DNA from: Betaproteobacteria bacterium | Lineage (GTDB): Bacteria; Pseudomonadota; Gammaproteobacteria; Burkholderiales; Burkholderiaceae_C | Assembly (NCBI GenBank): GCA_025354965.1 | Contig: JANXLW010000005.1 | Span: forward strand, 1-6,120 | Reading direction: 5' to 3' | DNA: 6,120 nt | Shown: piece after piece, positions 1-5,902 of the stretch | Layout of the letters: each line of letters begins with the position of its first letter | Position numbering within the stretch: the first letter of the stretch is position 1 | The notes under the pieces: model-generated | Told to the model about the DNA's origin: nothing | Database searches by the model: none | Seen by the model: the letters and a program-made list of their open reading frames with translations, nothing else | Made by a program: the position numbers and the translations under genes

Positions 1-1036
1 CCATGATGAGCTTTTGCGCTTGCACGCGAACCGCGAGAGGTTCTTTTTCCAGTCGGGACAACAGGCCGCAATTGATCAAAAAACGTGCTTGCGTGCAATA
101 GCCCAGCACGCCCAAACCTGCCGCTTGAGCGGCTAACGCGATGCCGGTGAAATTGACGTGCGCGGTGATGTCCTTGAGACCGACATCAGACAGGGGATCG
201 GTGTCTGACCGATGACTGCGGTGGCACATCACGGTGCCCATGTGACGCTGGGCATGGTAGTACTCATGCTCTGGAAAGCCGTAGTCGATTAAAAAGACCG
301 CGCCAACACCCAGCTTGTCGGCCAGCGTGCGGATGAACGCTTCACCCTGAAGATGGACTTCGGTCAGGTAGTCGTGCGCACCATCAATCTCCAGCGGGGG
401 GCGCAAATCGGTGGGTCGGTCTTGCCAGACCAGCTGGGATGCGGCGTCGGCAGAGCTCAGCGCCACGCCGCGCTCATACCAACTACCACCGACCCGCGCC
501 AGCAACTTCACCGGCATGGCGTCGAGCACCTCGTTGCCCAGCACCACGCCCTGCAGCGTGTCGGGCAAAGCGCTGACCCAGTGCACCGCATGGGCGTACT
601 TTTCCAGTTTTTCTTGCTGGCGCACTCGCAAACTGCCCGACAGCTCAACAATGCTGTAGCGTGGCACGGGCAGTCCCAAGGCTTCCAGACTTTGCAGCAA
701 TTGCAGCGCCAGCGCACCGGAGCCGGCGCCAAATTCCCAGATCTCGCTGGTGCACGTCACCTGCAGGGCCTGTGCCACCTGGGCCGCCAGCGTCTGGCCA
801 AAAAGCGGCGTCATCTCAGGCGCGGTCACAAAATCGCTGCCCGAAACCGACTGACCGGCCTCGATGGCATACGGCATGGTGCCGAACTTGGCACTGTCGT
901 TGGCGTAGTAGCCCAGGCCCGGCGTGTAGAGAGCCAATGCCATGAATTCATCAAAGCCGATCCAGCCTTTTGCCAAGGCAACGGCTTGCGCAATATGGGC
1001 CTGCAAGGCGCTCGTTAAACTGTAGCTTGTCGTCAT
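1..1036 (-). CDS. MidA/NDUFAF7-family SAM-dependent methyltransferase (C-terminus cut by window edge)
   Basis: The reverse strand reads from an ATG at 1036-1034 without a stop to the window edge, giving 345 residues. The family usually runs to about 360-400, so only the C-terminal tail is missing. Visible motifs are FVTAPEMTPLFG (69-80), the SAM-binding glycine loop EFGAGSGALA (101-110), GNEVLDAMPV (167-176), FLIDYG (248-253) and DITAHVNF (289-296). Together these mark the COG1565 (MidA, mitochondrial NDUFAF7) group rather than a generic methyltransferase. NDUFAF7 methylates an arginine of a complex I subunit during assembly; the bacterial substrate is not established, so a protein-arginine target here is inference. 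It should be cytosolic, as no signal peptide is seen. The gene is divergent from the reductase at 1058, with 21 bp between starts. A GAGGA on the reverse strand lies too far (about 15 nt) from the ATG to be a normal ribosome binding site. Family call sure, substrate not. Confidence 0.9.
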   Translation of the reverse strand, partial: MTTSYSLTSALQAHIAQAVALAKGWIGFDEFMALALYTPGLGYYANDSAKFGTMPYAIEAGQSVSGSDFVTAPEMTPLFGQTLAAQVAQALQVTCTSEIWEFGAGSGALALQLLQSLEALGLPVPRYSIVELSGSLRVRQQEKLEKYAHAVHWVSALPDTLQGVVLGNEVLDAMPVKLLARVGGSWYERGVALSSADAASQLVWQDRPTDLRPPLEIDGAHDYLTEVHLQGEAFIRTLADKLGVGAVFLIDYGFPEHEYYHAQRHMGTVMCHRSHRSDTDPLSDVGLKDITAHVNFTGIALAAQAAGLGVLGYCTQARFLINCGLLSRLEKEPLAVRVQAQKLIM

Positions 1037-1057
1037 CACAGTTGGAATTGTCCTCGA

Positions 1058-1852
1058 ATGTCCGCACCCGCTCCTGCCCGCACGGTTCTTGTCACTGGCG
1101 CCGCCAAACGGCTGGGCCGTGAAATTGCACTGGCGCTGGCAAAAGACGGCTGGCAAGTCGCCGTGCACTACCGCGATTCACTGGAAGACGCCACAAAAAC
1201 GGTGGCTGACTGCGTGGGGCTGTCGGGCGCCAGTGCAGCGTTTCGTGCCAATTTGACGAGCGAGGCGGCGGTGCGCAGTTTGCTACCCAAGGTGATACAG
1301 CAATTTGGCCGGGTCGACGCCGTGGTCAACAGCGCCTCCACCTTTGAGCACGACACCAGCAGCAGCTTCAGCTTTGCCGCCATGGACAAGCATTTGCGCA
1401 GCAACACCGGCGCCGCCATCATTCTGGCGCAAGCCCTGCATGCGCATGTGCTGCTGCGCGACGGATCGGCAAGCGCGCAAGCGCGCAGGCCACTAGGTGT
1501 GGTGGTGAATTTGCTGGACCAGAAACTGTGGAACCAGAACCCCGATTTTTTTAGCTACACCTTGTCCAAAGCGGCGCTGGAAGCGGCCAACACCATGCTG
1601 GCGATGGCGCTGAGCCCGCATGTTCGCGTCGTCGGGGTGGCCCCCGGCTTGACGCTGACCAGCCATATGCTGAGTCAGAAAAAATTTGAGGCATTGCACC
1701 AGCTCTCGCCTTTGGGCCGATCCTCAACACCGGCCGATGTTGCTGCCACCGTCAAGTTTGCCATCGACAACCAGTCCATCACCGGCACCACCGTGCTGGT
1801 TGACGGTGGCCAGCACCTGATGAAATTCGAACGCGATTTCTCGCTGCTGTGA
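1058..1852 (+). CDS. Pteridine reductase-like short-chain dehydrogenase/reductase (FolM/PTR1 type)
   Basis: A 264-residue single-domain Rossmann SDR. The cofactor loop is TGAAKRLG (13-20), which fits the TGxxxRxG form of pteridine reductases and FolM; the arginine (R18) favours NADPH. NSAS (91-94) replaces the usual NNAG and is followed by TFEHD. The active site reads VVNLLDQKLW then FSYTLSKAAL: Asp154 stands where most SDRs have Ser, Tyr167 follows 13 residues later and Lys171 four after that. This is the Asp-Tyr-Lys spacing of Leishmania PTR1 (D181, Y194, K198). GTTVLVDGG (243-251) is the usual SDR C-terminal strand. The likely reaction is NADPH-dependent reduction of a dihydropterin or dihydrofolate, giving dihydromonapterin reductase or back-up folate reductase activity; this is inferred from motifs and from the folB-like gene 42 bp downstream. 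A tandem 8-bp repeat (AAGCGCGC twice, 1471-1486) lies in the loop coding SASAQARR. No clear Shine-Dalgarno precedes the ATG. Confidence 0.87.
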   Translation: MSAPAPARTVLVTGAAKRLGREIALALAKDGWQVAVHYRDSLEDATKTVADCVGLSGASAAFRANLTSEAAVRSLLPKVIQQFGRVDAVVNSASTFEHDTSSSFSFAAMDKHLRSNTGAAIILAQALHAHVLLRDGSASAQARRPLGVVVNLLDQKLWNQNPDFFSYTLSKAALEAANTMLAMALSPHVRVVGVAPGLTLTSHMLSQKKFEALHQLSPLGRSSTPADVAATVKFAIDNQSITGTTVLVDGGQHLMKFERDFSLL

Positions 1853-1894
1853 TGCGCTGATGCAAACCAGCCCTTACCTTTACCGCACCCCACC

Positions 1895-2266
1895 ATGCCC
1901 CACACTCAAGGTCGACAAACCCTCACACTTACTGGTTTGCGATTTGACGCCAGCCTGGGGATTCTGGAACTGGAAAAGACCGCGCCGCAGCCGATTCAGG
2001 TGGATGCCGAACTTAGCCTTGGCCAACAGCCGCTGCTGCCACACGACGACGAAATCAACCGTGTGCTGGACTACCGCAAGGTGCGCCAGATCATCATCAA
2101 CGAGTGCACCGCTGAGCACGTCAATTTGCTGGAAACCCTGATCGGCAAGCTGGCCAACCGCCTGATGCAATTGCCCGGCGTACTGGGCGTGCGCGTCAAG
2201 ATTGCAAAGCTGGAAATTTTTGACGACTGCGAGGTCGCCATTCGGGTCGAGACCGGGCAGTGGTGA
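1895..2266 (+). CDS. folB: Dihydroneopterin aldolase-family protein (FolB-like)
   Basis: 123 residues, normal for FolB, a small cytosolic enzyme that assembles as an oligomer. FolB converts 7,8-dihydroneopterin to 6-hydroxymethyl-dihydropterin and glycolaldehyde in folate synthesis. Set beside E. coli FolB from memory, LGILELEK (21-28) matches the IGVYDWEQ segment with Glu27 in place, VLDY supplies the conserved Tyr60, LLET (78-81) supplies the pterin-binding Glu80, and VRVKIAK supplies the catalytic Lys105. The proline that normally follows this lysine (KPGA) is Leu here, giving AKLEIFDD. The paralogue FolX (dihydroneopterin triphosphate epimerase) has the same fold, so FolX or a divergent aldolase remains possible, especially next to a FolM-like reductase, since folX and folM are associated in some gammaproteobacteria. 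The gene follows the reductase on the same strand after 42 bp and is probably co-transcribed. I see no strong ribosome binding site before the ATG. Confidence 0.83.
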   Translation: MPHTQGRQTLTLTGLRFDASLGILELEKTAPQPIQVDAELSLGQQPLLPHDDEINRVLDYRKVRQIIINECTAEHVNLLETLIGKLANRLMQLPGVLGVRVKIAKLEIFDDCEVAIRVETGQW

Positions 2267-2303
2267 GCATTCGTGCCATGGTGCAAAGAGCTTAGGCCTA
2301 TGT

Positions 2304-3317
2304 CTAGCGCGCCTTGTATTCGAATTTCGCCTCGGTCGTTCGAGCGTTCCCCGGACGCTGGATCTGTGCTGTGATCGTATACGGGAACATTCCGTCCATG
2401 CGGAAATAGTTCCCGTAACCGATCGTGTTGTAAGCTGAGATAACCTCCAGGTTTCTGCTTTCGATTCCCATCGGGTCAGCCACTTTGGCTTCAACCTGCG
2501 CGTCGGTTATGGCGAGACCCGTCTTGGCATCGAACAGCGAGACGTTCAGGTGATAGTAGCCTTTGCCACGCGGAACCTTGCCTGGTGCCTGCCCAGCCGA
2601 CATGGCGTCTGCTCGAGCGACACCAAAATAGATTTCCATGCCATCGACAACCTTGCGATAGGGGTTGACGGTCTGCGTAGCCGCGCTCGGTGCTGACGGT
2701 AGCGCAACGACACCGTAATTGAACATGTACATCACCGCACCCTGAATCTCAAGATCAGTCAAGTCCGCCAGACCGCCGCTGGCTGGCATGGGTCCACGGC
2801 CATGGACCGCGGACTTAATCAGCGGATCCAGCCCCTTCTTCAGACGCTTCACCCAGGCTGTACGATCGCCGATTTTAGGCGCGCCATCCAAGCCGTTTTG
2901 GTGACATTTGGCGCACTGAGTCAGCACGATTCGCTCGCTTTGGCGAAGCACGGCGGGTGTCGCGCCACCGAGAGGTTCGACCCAGTGGCCACCGGACTGG
3001 TTGACCAGATAGGTGATGGCACGCTCAATCTCGATGTCGCTGAGCGTTTCATTGCCGCCATGTGCCGGCATGTTTCGAATGCCTGCAAGCGCGTGCCCAG
3101 TCAACGCTGTAAGACCTTGTGAGGCCCGCGCCGCCCAGGCCTGCTGGTCACCGATCTTTGGCGCTCCCTTCTCGCCTTTGGCATGGCAGGAGATGCAGAC
3201 AGTGTCGACAACCTCCATACCGGATCGCTCACGACGTTGGGCGCTCGCGTTGGCAAACAACATCGCGACGGCCGCTACAGCTACAACCGCCCAGCCAGGC
3301 AATTTTGATGCGCTCAT
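2304..3317 (-). CDS. Secreted dihaem cytochrome c (tandem c5-like domains) with extra C-terminal domain
   Basis: 337 residues. Residues 1-26 are a signal peptide (hydrophobic VVAVAAVAMLF, likely cleavage after ANASA), so the protein is periplasmic. Haem domain 1 has CISCH (41-45) and axial-Met candidate Met83 in NMPAHGG; haem domain 2 has CAKCH (135-139) and Met177 in PMPASGG. Both carry the c5-type frame GAPKIGD.xAW before the Met loop and LxDxEI..A..Y after it, so the domains look like an internal duplication. After a linker (about 203-220), residues 225-337 form a separate, probably beta-rich domain with no CXXCH: GMEIYFGVARADAM, YYHLNVSLFDAKTG, ITDAQVEAKV, GYGNYFRMDG, YTITAQIQRPG. It vaguely recalls small periplasmic YtkA/FixH-like beta-sandwiches, but I cannot name it. 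Role inferred as periplasmic electron transfer, partner unknown. AGGAGC 7 nt before the ATG fixes the start. It opposes both flanking genes. Confidence 0.9.
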   Translation of the reverse strand: MSASKLPGWAVVAVAAVAMLFANASAQRRERSGMEVVDTVCISCHAKGEKGAPKIGDQQAWAARASQGLTALTGHALAGIRNMPAHGGNETLSDIEIERAITYLVNQSGGHWVEPLGGATPAVLRQSERIVLTQCAKCHQNGLDGAPKIGDRTAWVKRLKKGLDPLIKSAVHGRGPMPASGGLADLTDLEIQGAVMYMFNYGVVALPSAPSAATQTVNPYRKVVDGMEIYFGVARADAMSAGQAPGKVPRGKGYYHLNVSLFDAKTGLAITDAQVEAKVADPMGIESRNLEVISAYNTIGYGNYFRMDGMFPYTITAQIQRPGNARTTEAKFEYKAR

Positions 3318-3324
3318 TTGAATT

Positions 3325-3330
3325 GCTCCT
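3325..3330 (-). promoter_or_regulatory. Ribosome binding site of the dihaem cytochrome
   Basis: The reverse strand reads AGGAGC with 7 nt to the ATG at 3317-3315. It is the strongest Shine-Dalgarno sequence in the window; the reductase, folB-like and phosphatase genes have none that is clear. It supports this start and suggests efficient independent translation. Confidence 0.75.
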
Positions 3331-3335
3331 AAAAA

Positions 3336-3365
3336 CTTTTACAACGACCAAAAAAAATGGATCAA
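3336..3365 (-). promoter_or_regulatory. Candidate sigma70-type promoter for the cytochrome gene
   Basis: On the reverse strand, TTGATC (3365-3360, 4 of 6 to TTGACA) is followed after 18 nt by TAAAAG (3341-3336, 4 of 6 to TATAAT). The region carries T-tracts upstream of and between the boxes. Transcription would begin a few bases before the AGGAGC ribosome binding site, giving a leader of about 20 nt. Both boxes are imperfect and AT-rich sequence produces such matches by chance, so this is only a candidate. Confidence 0.35.
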
Positions 3366-3381
3366 AAAACAATCGGCCTGA

Positions 3382-3410
3382 TGATGTGATTCTCAGCTAA
3401 CCGCACATCA
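3382..3410. repeat. Inverted repeat TGATGTG-N15-CACATCA, possible operator
   Basis: Perfect 7-bp arms at 3382-3388 and 3404-3410 are separated by 15 bp. The flanks add a partial match, with CCT just left of the left arm region and AGG just right of the right arm. The arm centres are about 22 bp apart, roughly two helical turns, as for a dimeric regulator binding one DNA face. It lies upstream of the candidate cytochrome promoter. A weak hairpin in RNA is the alternative; there is no T-run after it, so a terminator is unlikely. Confidence 0.35.
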
Positions 3411-3615
3411 AGGATGACGACGGAAACTGTGCTCCAGTCATAGTTGGCGATGTTGCGCTAGATCAATTGGTTGTGAAATCTGGACGAAATGTAGAACCAA
3501 CGGGCTTGGTCATGAATATTTTCACATTGACACCGGGGAAAGACTCGGCCCGAACCATTTTTGAAGACGGCATCCCTTTTTCACGAAGTAAGAGAAAATC
3601 TACCTGATCGAACCT

Positions 3616-3620
3616 AAGGA
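3616..3620 (+). promoter_or_regulatory. Ribosome binding site of ttcA, deciding between two overlapping ATGs
   Basis: AAGGA lies 7 nt before the ATG at 3628. Another ATG at 3624 is in a different frame and only 3 nt from the site, so spacing and frame both favour 3628. Confidence 0.7.
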
Positions 3621-3627
3621 AAAATGA

Positions 3628-4569
3628 ATGAGCGCCGTCTGGATTAAGGATGAAATTGCGAGCGAAACGGGGCAGACCGACGCACCGGCCGCCAAGCAGC
3701 TCAAAATCGAGCGTGAAACCCACAAGCTTGAAAAGCGTCTATGCCGCCAGGTCGGCCAGGCCATCATGGACTTCAACATGATTGAAGAGGGCGACCGCGT
3801 CATGGTATGCGTCTCGGGCGGCAAGGACAGCTACGGATTGCTGGACATTCTGCTGAAATTACAAGCCAGAGCGCCCATCAATTTCGAGCTGATTGCGGTC
3901 AATCTGGACCAGAAGCAGCCCGGCTTTCCGGCTCACATATTGCCGGAGTATCTAAAAAAGCTGGGGTTGCCATTTCACATTGAAACGCAGGACACTTACA
4001 GCATCGTGAAGAAGGTGATTGCCGAGGGCAAGACCATGTGCAGCCTGTGCAGCCGATTGCGCCGCGGCATTTTGTACCGGGTCGCCGACCAGCTGAAGAT
4101 CACCAAAATCGCGCTGGGCCACCACCGCGATGACATGCTGCAAACTTTTTTTCTCAACATGTTCTTTGGCGGCAAGCTCAAGGGCATGCCGCCAAAATTG
4201 GTCAGTGACGACGGTGGCCACATCGTCATCCGGCCGCTGGCCAACGTGGCCGAGAAAGACCTGACGCGCTGGGCGGCGCATCGCCAGTTTCCGATCATTC
4301 CCTGCTCTCTGTGCGGCAGTCAGGAGAATTTGCAGCGCCAGCAGATCGGCAACATGCTGCGCGAATGGGAGAAGAAATACCCAGGTCGCATCGAGAGCAT
4401 GTTCACCGCGCTGCACAACGTGGTACCGTCGCACCTGATGGACGCCACGCGCCACAACTTCAAGGTTATTAAAACCACCGGCGTGCCCGACGCAGACGGC
4501 GACAAAGTGTTTGACGAAGAAGAGTTTGCACCAGCCTCATTACCGGGCCTTCAGGCACTTAAAATTTAG
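3628..4569 (+). CDS. ttcA: tRNA 2-thiocytidine(32) synthetase TtcA
   Basis: 313 residues, typical for TtcA including a variable N-terminal leader of about 25 residues. TtcA is a cytosolic iron-sulfur enzyme that uses ATP to adenylate cytidine 32 of certain tRNAs and replaces its oxygen with sulfur. Seen here: the PP-loop SGGKDS (63-68) within VMVCVSGGKDSYGLLDILL, the first CXXC in CSLC (138-141), the second in PCSLCGSQ (225-232), plus LGHHRDDMLQTFFLNMFFGGKLKG-type sequence (163-186). By analogy with E. coli TtcA, Cys138, Cys141 and Cys226 would hold the [4Fe-4S] cluster, with Cys229 the non-ligand cysteine of the second pair. All key residues are present, so the enzyme should be active. It is the first gene of a probable three-gene unit: the phosphatase ATG follows 3 bp after the stop. 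The start is set by AAGGA at 3616-3620. Confidence 0.96.
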   Translation: MSAVWIKDEIASETGQTDAPAAKQLKIERETHKLEKRLCRQVGQAIMDFNMIEEGDRVMVCVSGGKDSYGLLDILLKLQARAPINFELIAVNLDQKQPGFPAHILPEYLKKLGLPFHIETQDTYSIVKKVIAEGKTMCSLCSRLRRGILYRVADQLKITKIALGHHRDDMLQTFFLNMFFGGKLKGMPPKLVSDDGGHIVIRPLANVAEKDLTRWAAHRQFPIIPCSLCGSQENLQRQQIGNMLREWEKKYPGRIESMFTALHNVVPSHLMDATRHNFKVIKTTGVPDADGDKVFDEEEFAPASLPGLQALKI

Positions 4570-4572
4570 CCC

Positions 4573-5214
4573 ATGAACGCCACCCGCATCATCGCCATCC
4601 GCCACGGAGAAACCGCCTGGAACGTGGACACCCGCATCCAGGGACAACTCGACATCGGACTGAACGAAACAGGCCATTGGCAGGCGCGCCGCCTGGCACG
4701 AGCCCTGGTTGACGAACCTATCGCCGCAATCTACTCCAGCAACTTGGCGCGAGCCTGGGATACGGCACGCGAAATTTCCAGCGTCACCGGGCTGACACCA
4801 CAAGCCCATGAGGGACTTCGTGAACGCGGTTTTGGTGTTTTTCAGGGCAAGACATTTACCGAGATTGAGACTGCCTGGCCGGAGCAGGCGCTGCGCTGGC
4901 GCAAGCGCGACCCGCATTGGGCGCCGCAAGGCGGCGAGTCACTGACGGCCTTGCGTCAGCGCATAGCCCAAACTGCGACGGAATTGGCGCAGCGGCACCA
5001 AGGTGAACAAATAGTGCTGGTGGCCCACGGCGGGGTCATGGATGTGCTGTACCGTGCCGCCACCGGGCAGGATTTGCAGGCACCACGCACCTGGAACCTG
5101 GGCAACGCCACCATCAACCGCCTGCTTTGGACACCCGAAGGTCTGACGCTGGTGGGTTGGGCTGACGCACAGCACCTGGAAGACGATGAAGCCCTGGATG
5201 AAACCAGCGCCTGA
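4573..5214 (+). CDS. Histidine phosphatase family protein (phosphoglycerate mutase-like)
   Basis: 213 residues, usual size for bacterial branch-1 histidine phosphatases (GpmB/CobC-like). The RHG motif is IRHGETAWN (9-17) with His11 as the nucleophile that becomes phosphorylated. Arg60 in SSNLARAWDTA, Glu84 in GLRERGFGVFQG (proposed proton donor) and His152 in VAHGGVMD complete the pocket. GGESL (120-124) is also typical. Reaction: hydrolysis of a phosphomonoester; the substrate cannot be told from sequence, and such proteins are often misnamed phosphoglycerate mutase. A cobalamin role (CobC) is not supported because no cobalamin genes are nearby. The ATG lies 3 bp after the ttcA stop with no visible Shine-Dalgarno, so translation is probably coupled to ttcA. 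Its last 29 bp overlap the start of the next gene in another frame. The C-terminus is acidic (EDDEALDE). Confidence 0.93.
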   Translation: MNATRIIAIRHGETAWNVDTRIQGQLDIGLNETGHWQARRLARALVDEPIAAIYSSNLARAWDTAREISSVTGLTPQAHEGLRERGFGVFQGKTFTEIETAWPEQALRWRKRDPHWAPQGGESLTALRQRIAQTATELAQRHQGEQIVLVAHGGVMDVLYRAATGQDLQAPRTWNLGNATINRLLWTPEGLTLVGWADAQHLEDDEALDETSA

Positions 5215-5899
5215 GCCGGTCGCTGGTCGCCCAATGGTTAGCCTGCGCCGATTGGAGGCAGCGCTGATGGCAAGCGCCGTGCTGGCAACCATCACCAGCA
5301 CACTGGGACTGTTGACGCTGCACTTTGTTTTCAAGCCCTTGACCATGTTGATTGCCATTGCTTTTGTAGCGCTTCGCGCCTATCGATCTGGGACGGCCAA
5401 GCGCTTTGACGCCTTGCTGGCGGCGGCACTGACTGCTTCGCTGGCCGGTGACGTGTTTCTGATGCTGCCAGGCAACTTCTTCATACCCGGTCTGGCCTCG
5501 TTTCTGGTCGCGCATCTTTTCTACATTGCCTTGTTCCGCCAGGGCGTCGCCTGGTTTCCAAGCCGTCGCGCCGTGCTGACAACATTGACCGTGGGTGCTG
5601 CCATGTACGCCTGGGTTTGGGGTGGGCTGACTGACCCGGTGCTCAAAGTGGCAGTGGCCGCCTACGTCAGCGTGATCGCGCTGATGGTGGCGCAAGCGAT
5701 TGGCCGCGCCACAGTGCAAGGCGACGCAGCCGCAAAGGCGGTGGCGCTGGGCGCCTGCGCTTTCATGCTGAGCGACTCGCTGATTGCCATCAACCGCTTT
5801 GTGCAACCACTGCCTCTGGTGTCTCTATGGGTGCTTTCCTGCTACTACCTGGCACAACTTTTGATGGTTCACAACGCGCGGCCGCGGTTTGCGCAATAG
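5186..5899 (+). CDS. YhhN/TMEM86-family integral membrane protein (putative lysoplasmalogenase)
   Basis: 237 residues, mostly hydrophobic, with about seven to eight apparent membrane segments beginning near residue 26. Family motifs are visible: TASLAGDVFLML (83-94), FFIPGLASFLVAHLFYI (98-114), GACAFMLSDSLIAINRF (189-205) and the C-terminal SCYYLAQLLM (218-227). The conserved acidic residues Asp89 and Asp197 are present, consistent with an active member. Characterised relatives (mammalian TMEM86, some bacterial YhhN) cleave the vinyl-ether bond of lysoplasmalogens in the inner membrane. Whether this organism has plasmalogens is unknown, so the real substrate may be another lysolipid or something else. 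The ATG at 5186 overlaps the phosphatase by 29 bp; ATGs at 5198 and 5234 are in-frame alternatives, and no ribosome binding site decides among them. The gene probably ends the ttcA operon and stops 3 bp before the converging ruvB stop. Confidence 0.88.
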   Translation: MKPWMKPAPEPVAGRPMVSLRRLEAALMASAVLATITSTLGLLTLHFVFKPLTMLIAIAFVALRAYRSGTAKRFDALLAAALTASLAGDVFLMLPGNFFIPGLASFLVAHLFYIALFRQGVAWFPSRRAVLTTLTVGAAMYAWVWGGLTDPVLKVAVAAYVSVIALMVAQAIGRATVQGDAAAKAVALGACAFMLSDSLIAINRFVQPLPLVSLWVLSCYYLAQLLMVHNARPRFAQ

Positions 5900-5902
5900 G
5901 GA

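Larger units (their letters stand above)
3318..3627. other. 310-bp divergent intergenic region between the cytochrome gene and ttcA
   Basis: This is the only long non-coding stretch. It is visibly AT-richer than the flanking genes, with A-runs at 3351-3357 and 3364-3369. It must hold the start signals for the cytochrome (minus) and for the ttcA operon (plus). I see a candidate cytochrome promoter (3336-3365), a perfect inverted repeat TGATGTG/CACATCA (3382-3410), and a consensus -35 TTGACA on the plus strand at 3527-3532 with no convincing -10 at 16-18 nt. The plus frame 3401-3604 is open for 68 codons up to TGA at 3605-3607 but lacks a convincing start and ribosome binding site. I find no tRNA, no transposon ends and no FNR-type TTGAT-N4-ATCAA site. 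Confidence 0.6.

Noticed and set aside
67..82. AATTGATCAAAAA resembling part of an FNR-type site
   Set aside because: It lacks the N4 spacer and second half-site arrangement and lies within the methyltransferase coding sequence.
353..1018. Plus-strand open frame of 221 codons in the left part of the window
   Set aside because: It is antisense to the methyltransferase, whose frame has clear family motifs; the translation is His/Gln/Arg-rich with no recognisable domain.
1471..1486. Tandem AAGCGCGC repeat as a phase-variable tract
   Set aside because: There are only two copies, within an intact reading frame coding a surface loop; too short to call phase variation.
2267..2303. Possible bidirectional terminator between folB and the cytochrome (CCATGG and TAGGCCTA palindromes)
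   Set aside because: The palindromes are short and lack a loop, and no T-run follows on either strand, so a terminator is not supported.
1880..2494. Minus-strand open frame of 204 codons crossing folB and the end of the cytochrome gene
   Set aside because: It is antisense to folB and overlaps the cytochrome 3' end in another frame, and its translation has no domain-like features.
3527..3555. Promoter for ttcA based on a perfect TTGACA at 3527-3532
   Set aside because: No hexamer resembling TATAAT lies 16-18 nt downstream (the sequence there is around CCGAAC), so I do not call a promoter from the -35 alone.
3463..3723. Minus-strand open frame of 86 codons over the intergenic region and ttcA start
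   Set aside because: It overlaps the conserved ttcA start region antisense, and has neither a ribosome binding site nor a recognisable motif.
3952..4455. Minus-strand open frame of 167 codons inside ttcA
   Set aside because: It is a shadow of ttcA, whose PP-loop and cysteine motifs establish the coding strand.
5114..5806. Minus-strand open frame of 230 codons opposite the phosphatase end and membrane protein
   Set aside because: It is rich in Gln, His and Cys in the pattern expected of antisense GC-rich coding DNA, while the plus frame has clear YhhN motifs and membrane segments.
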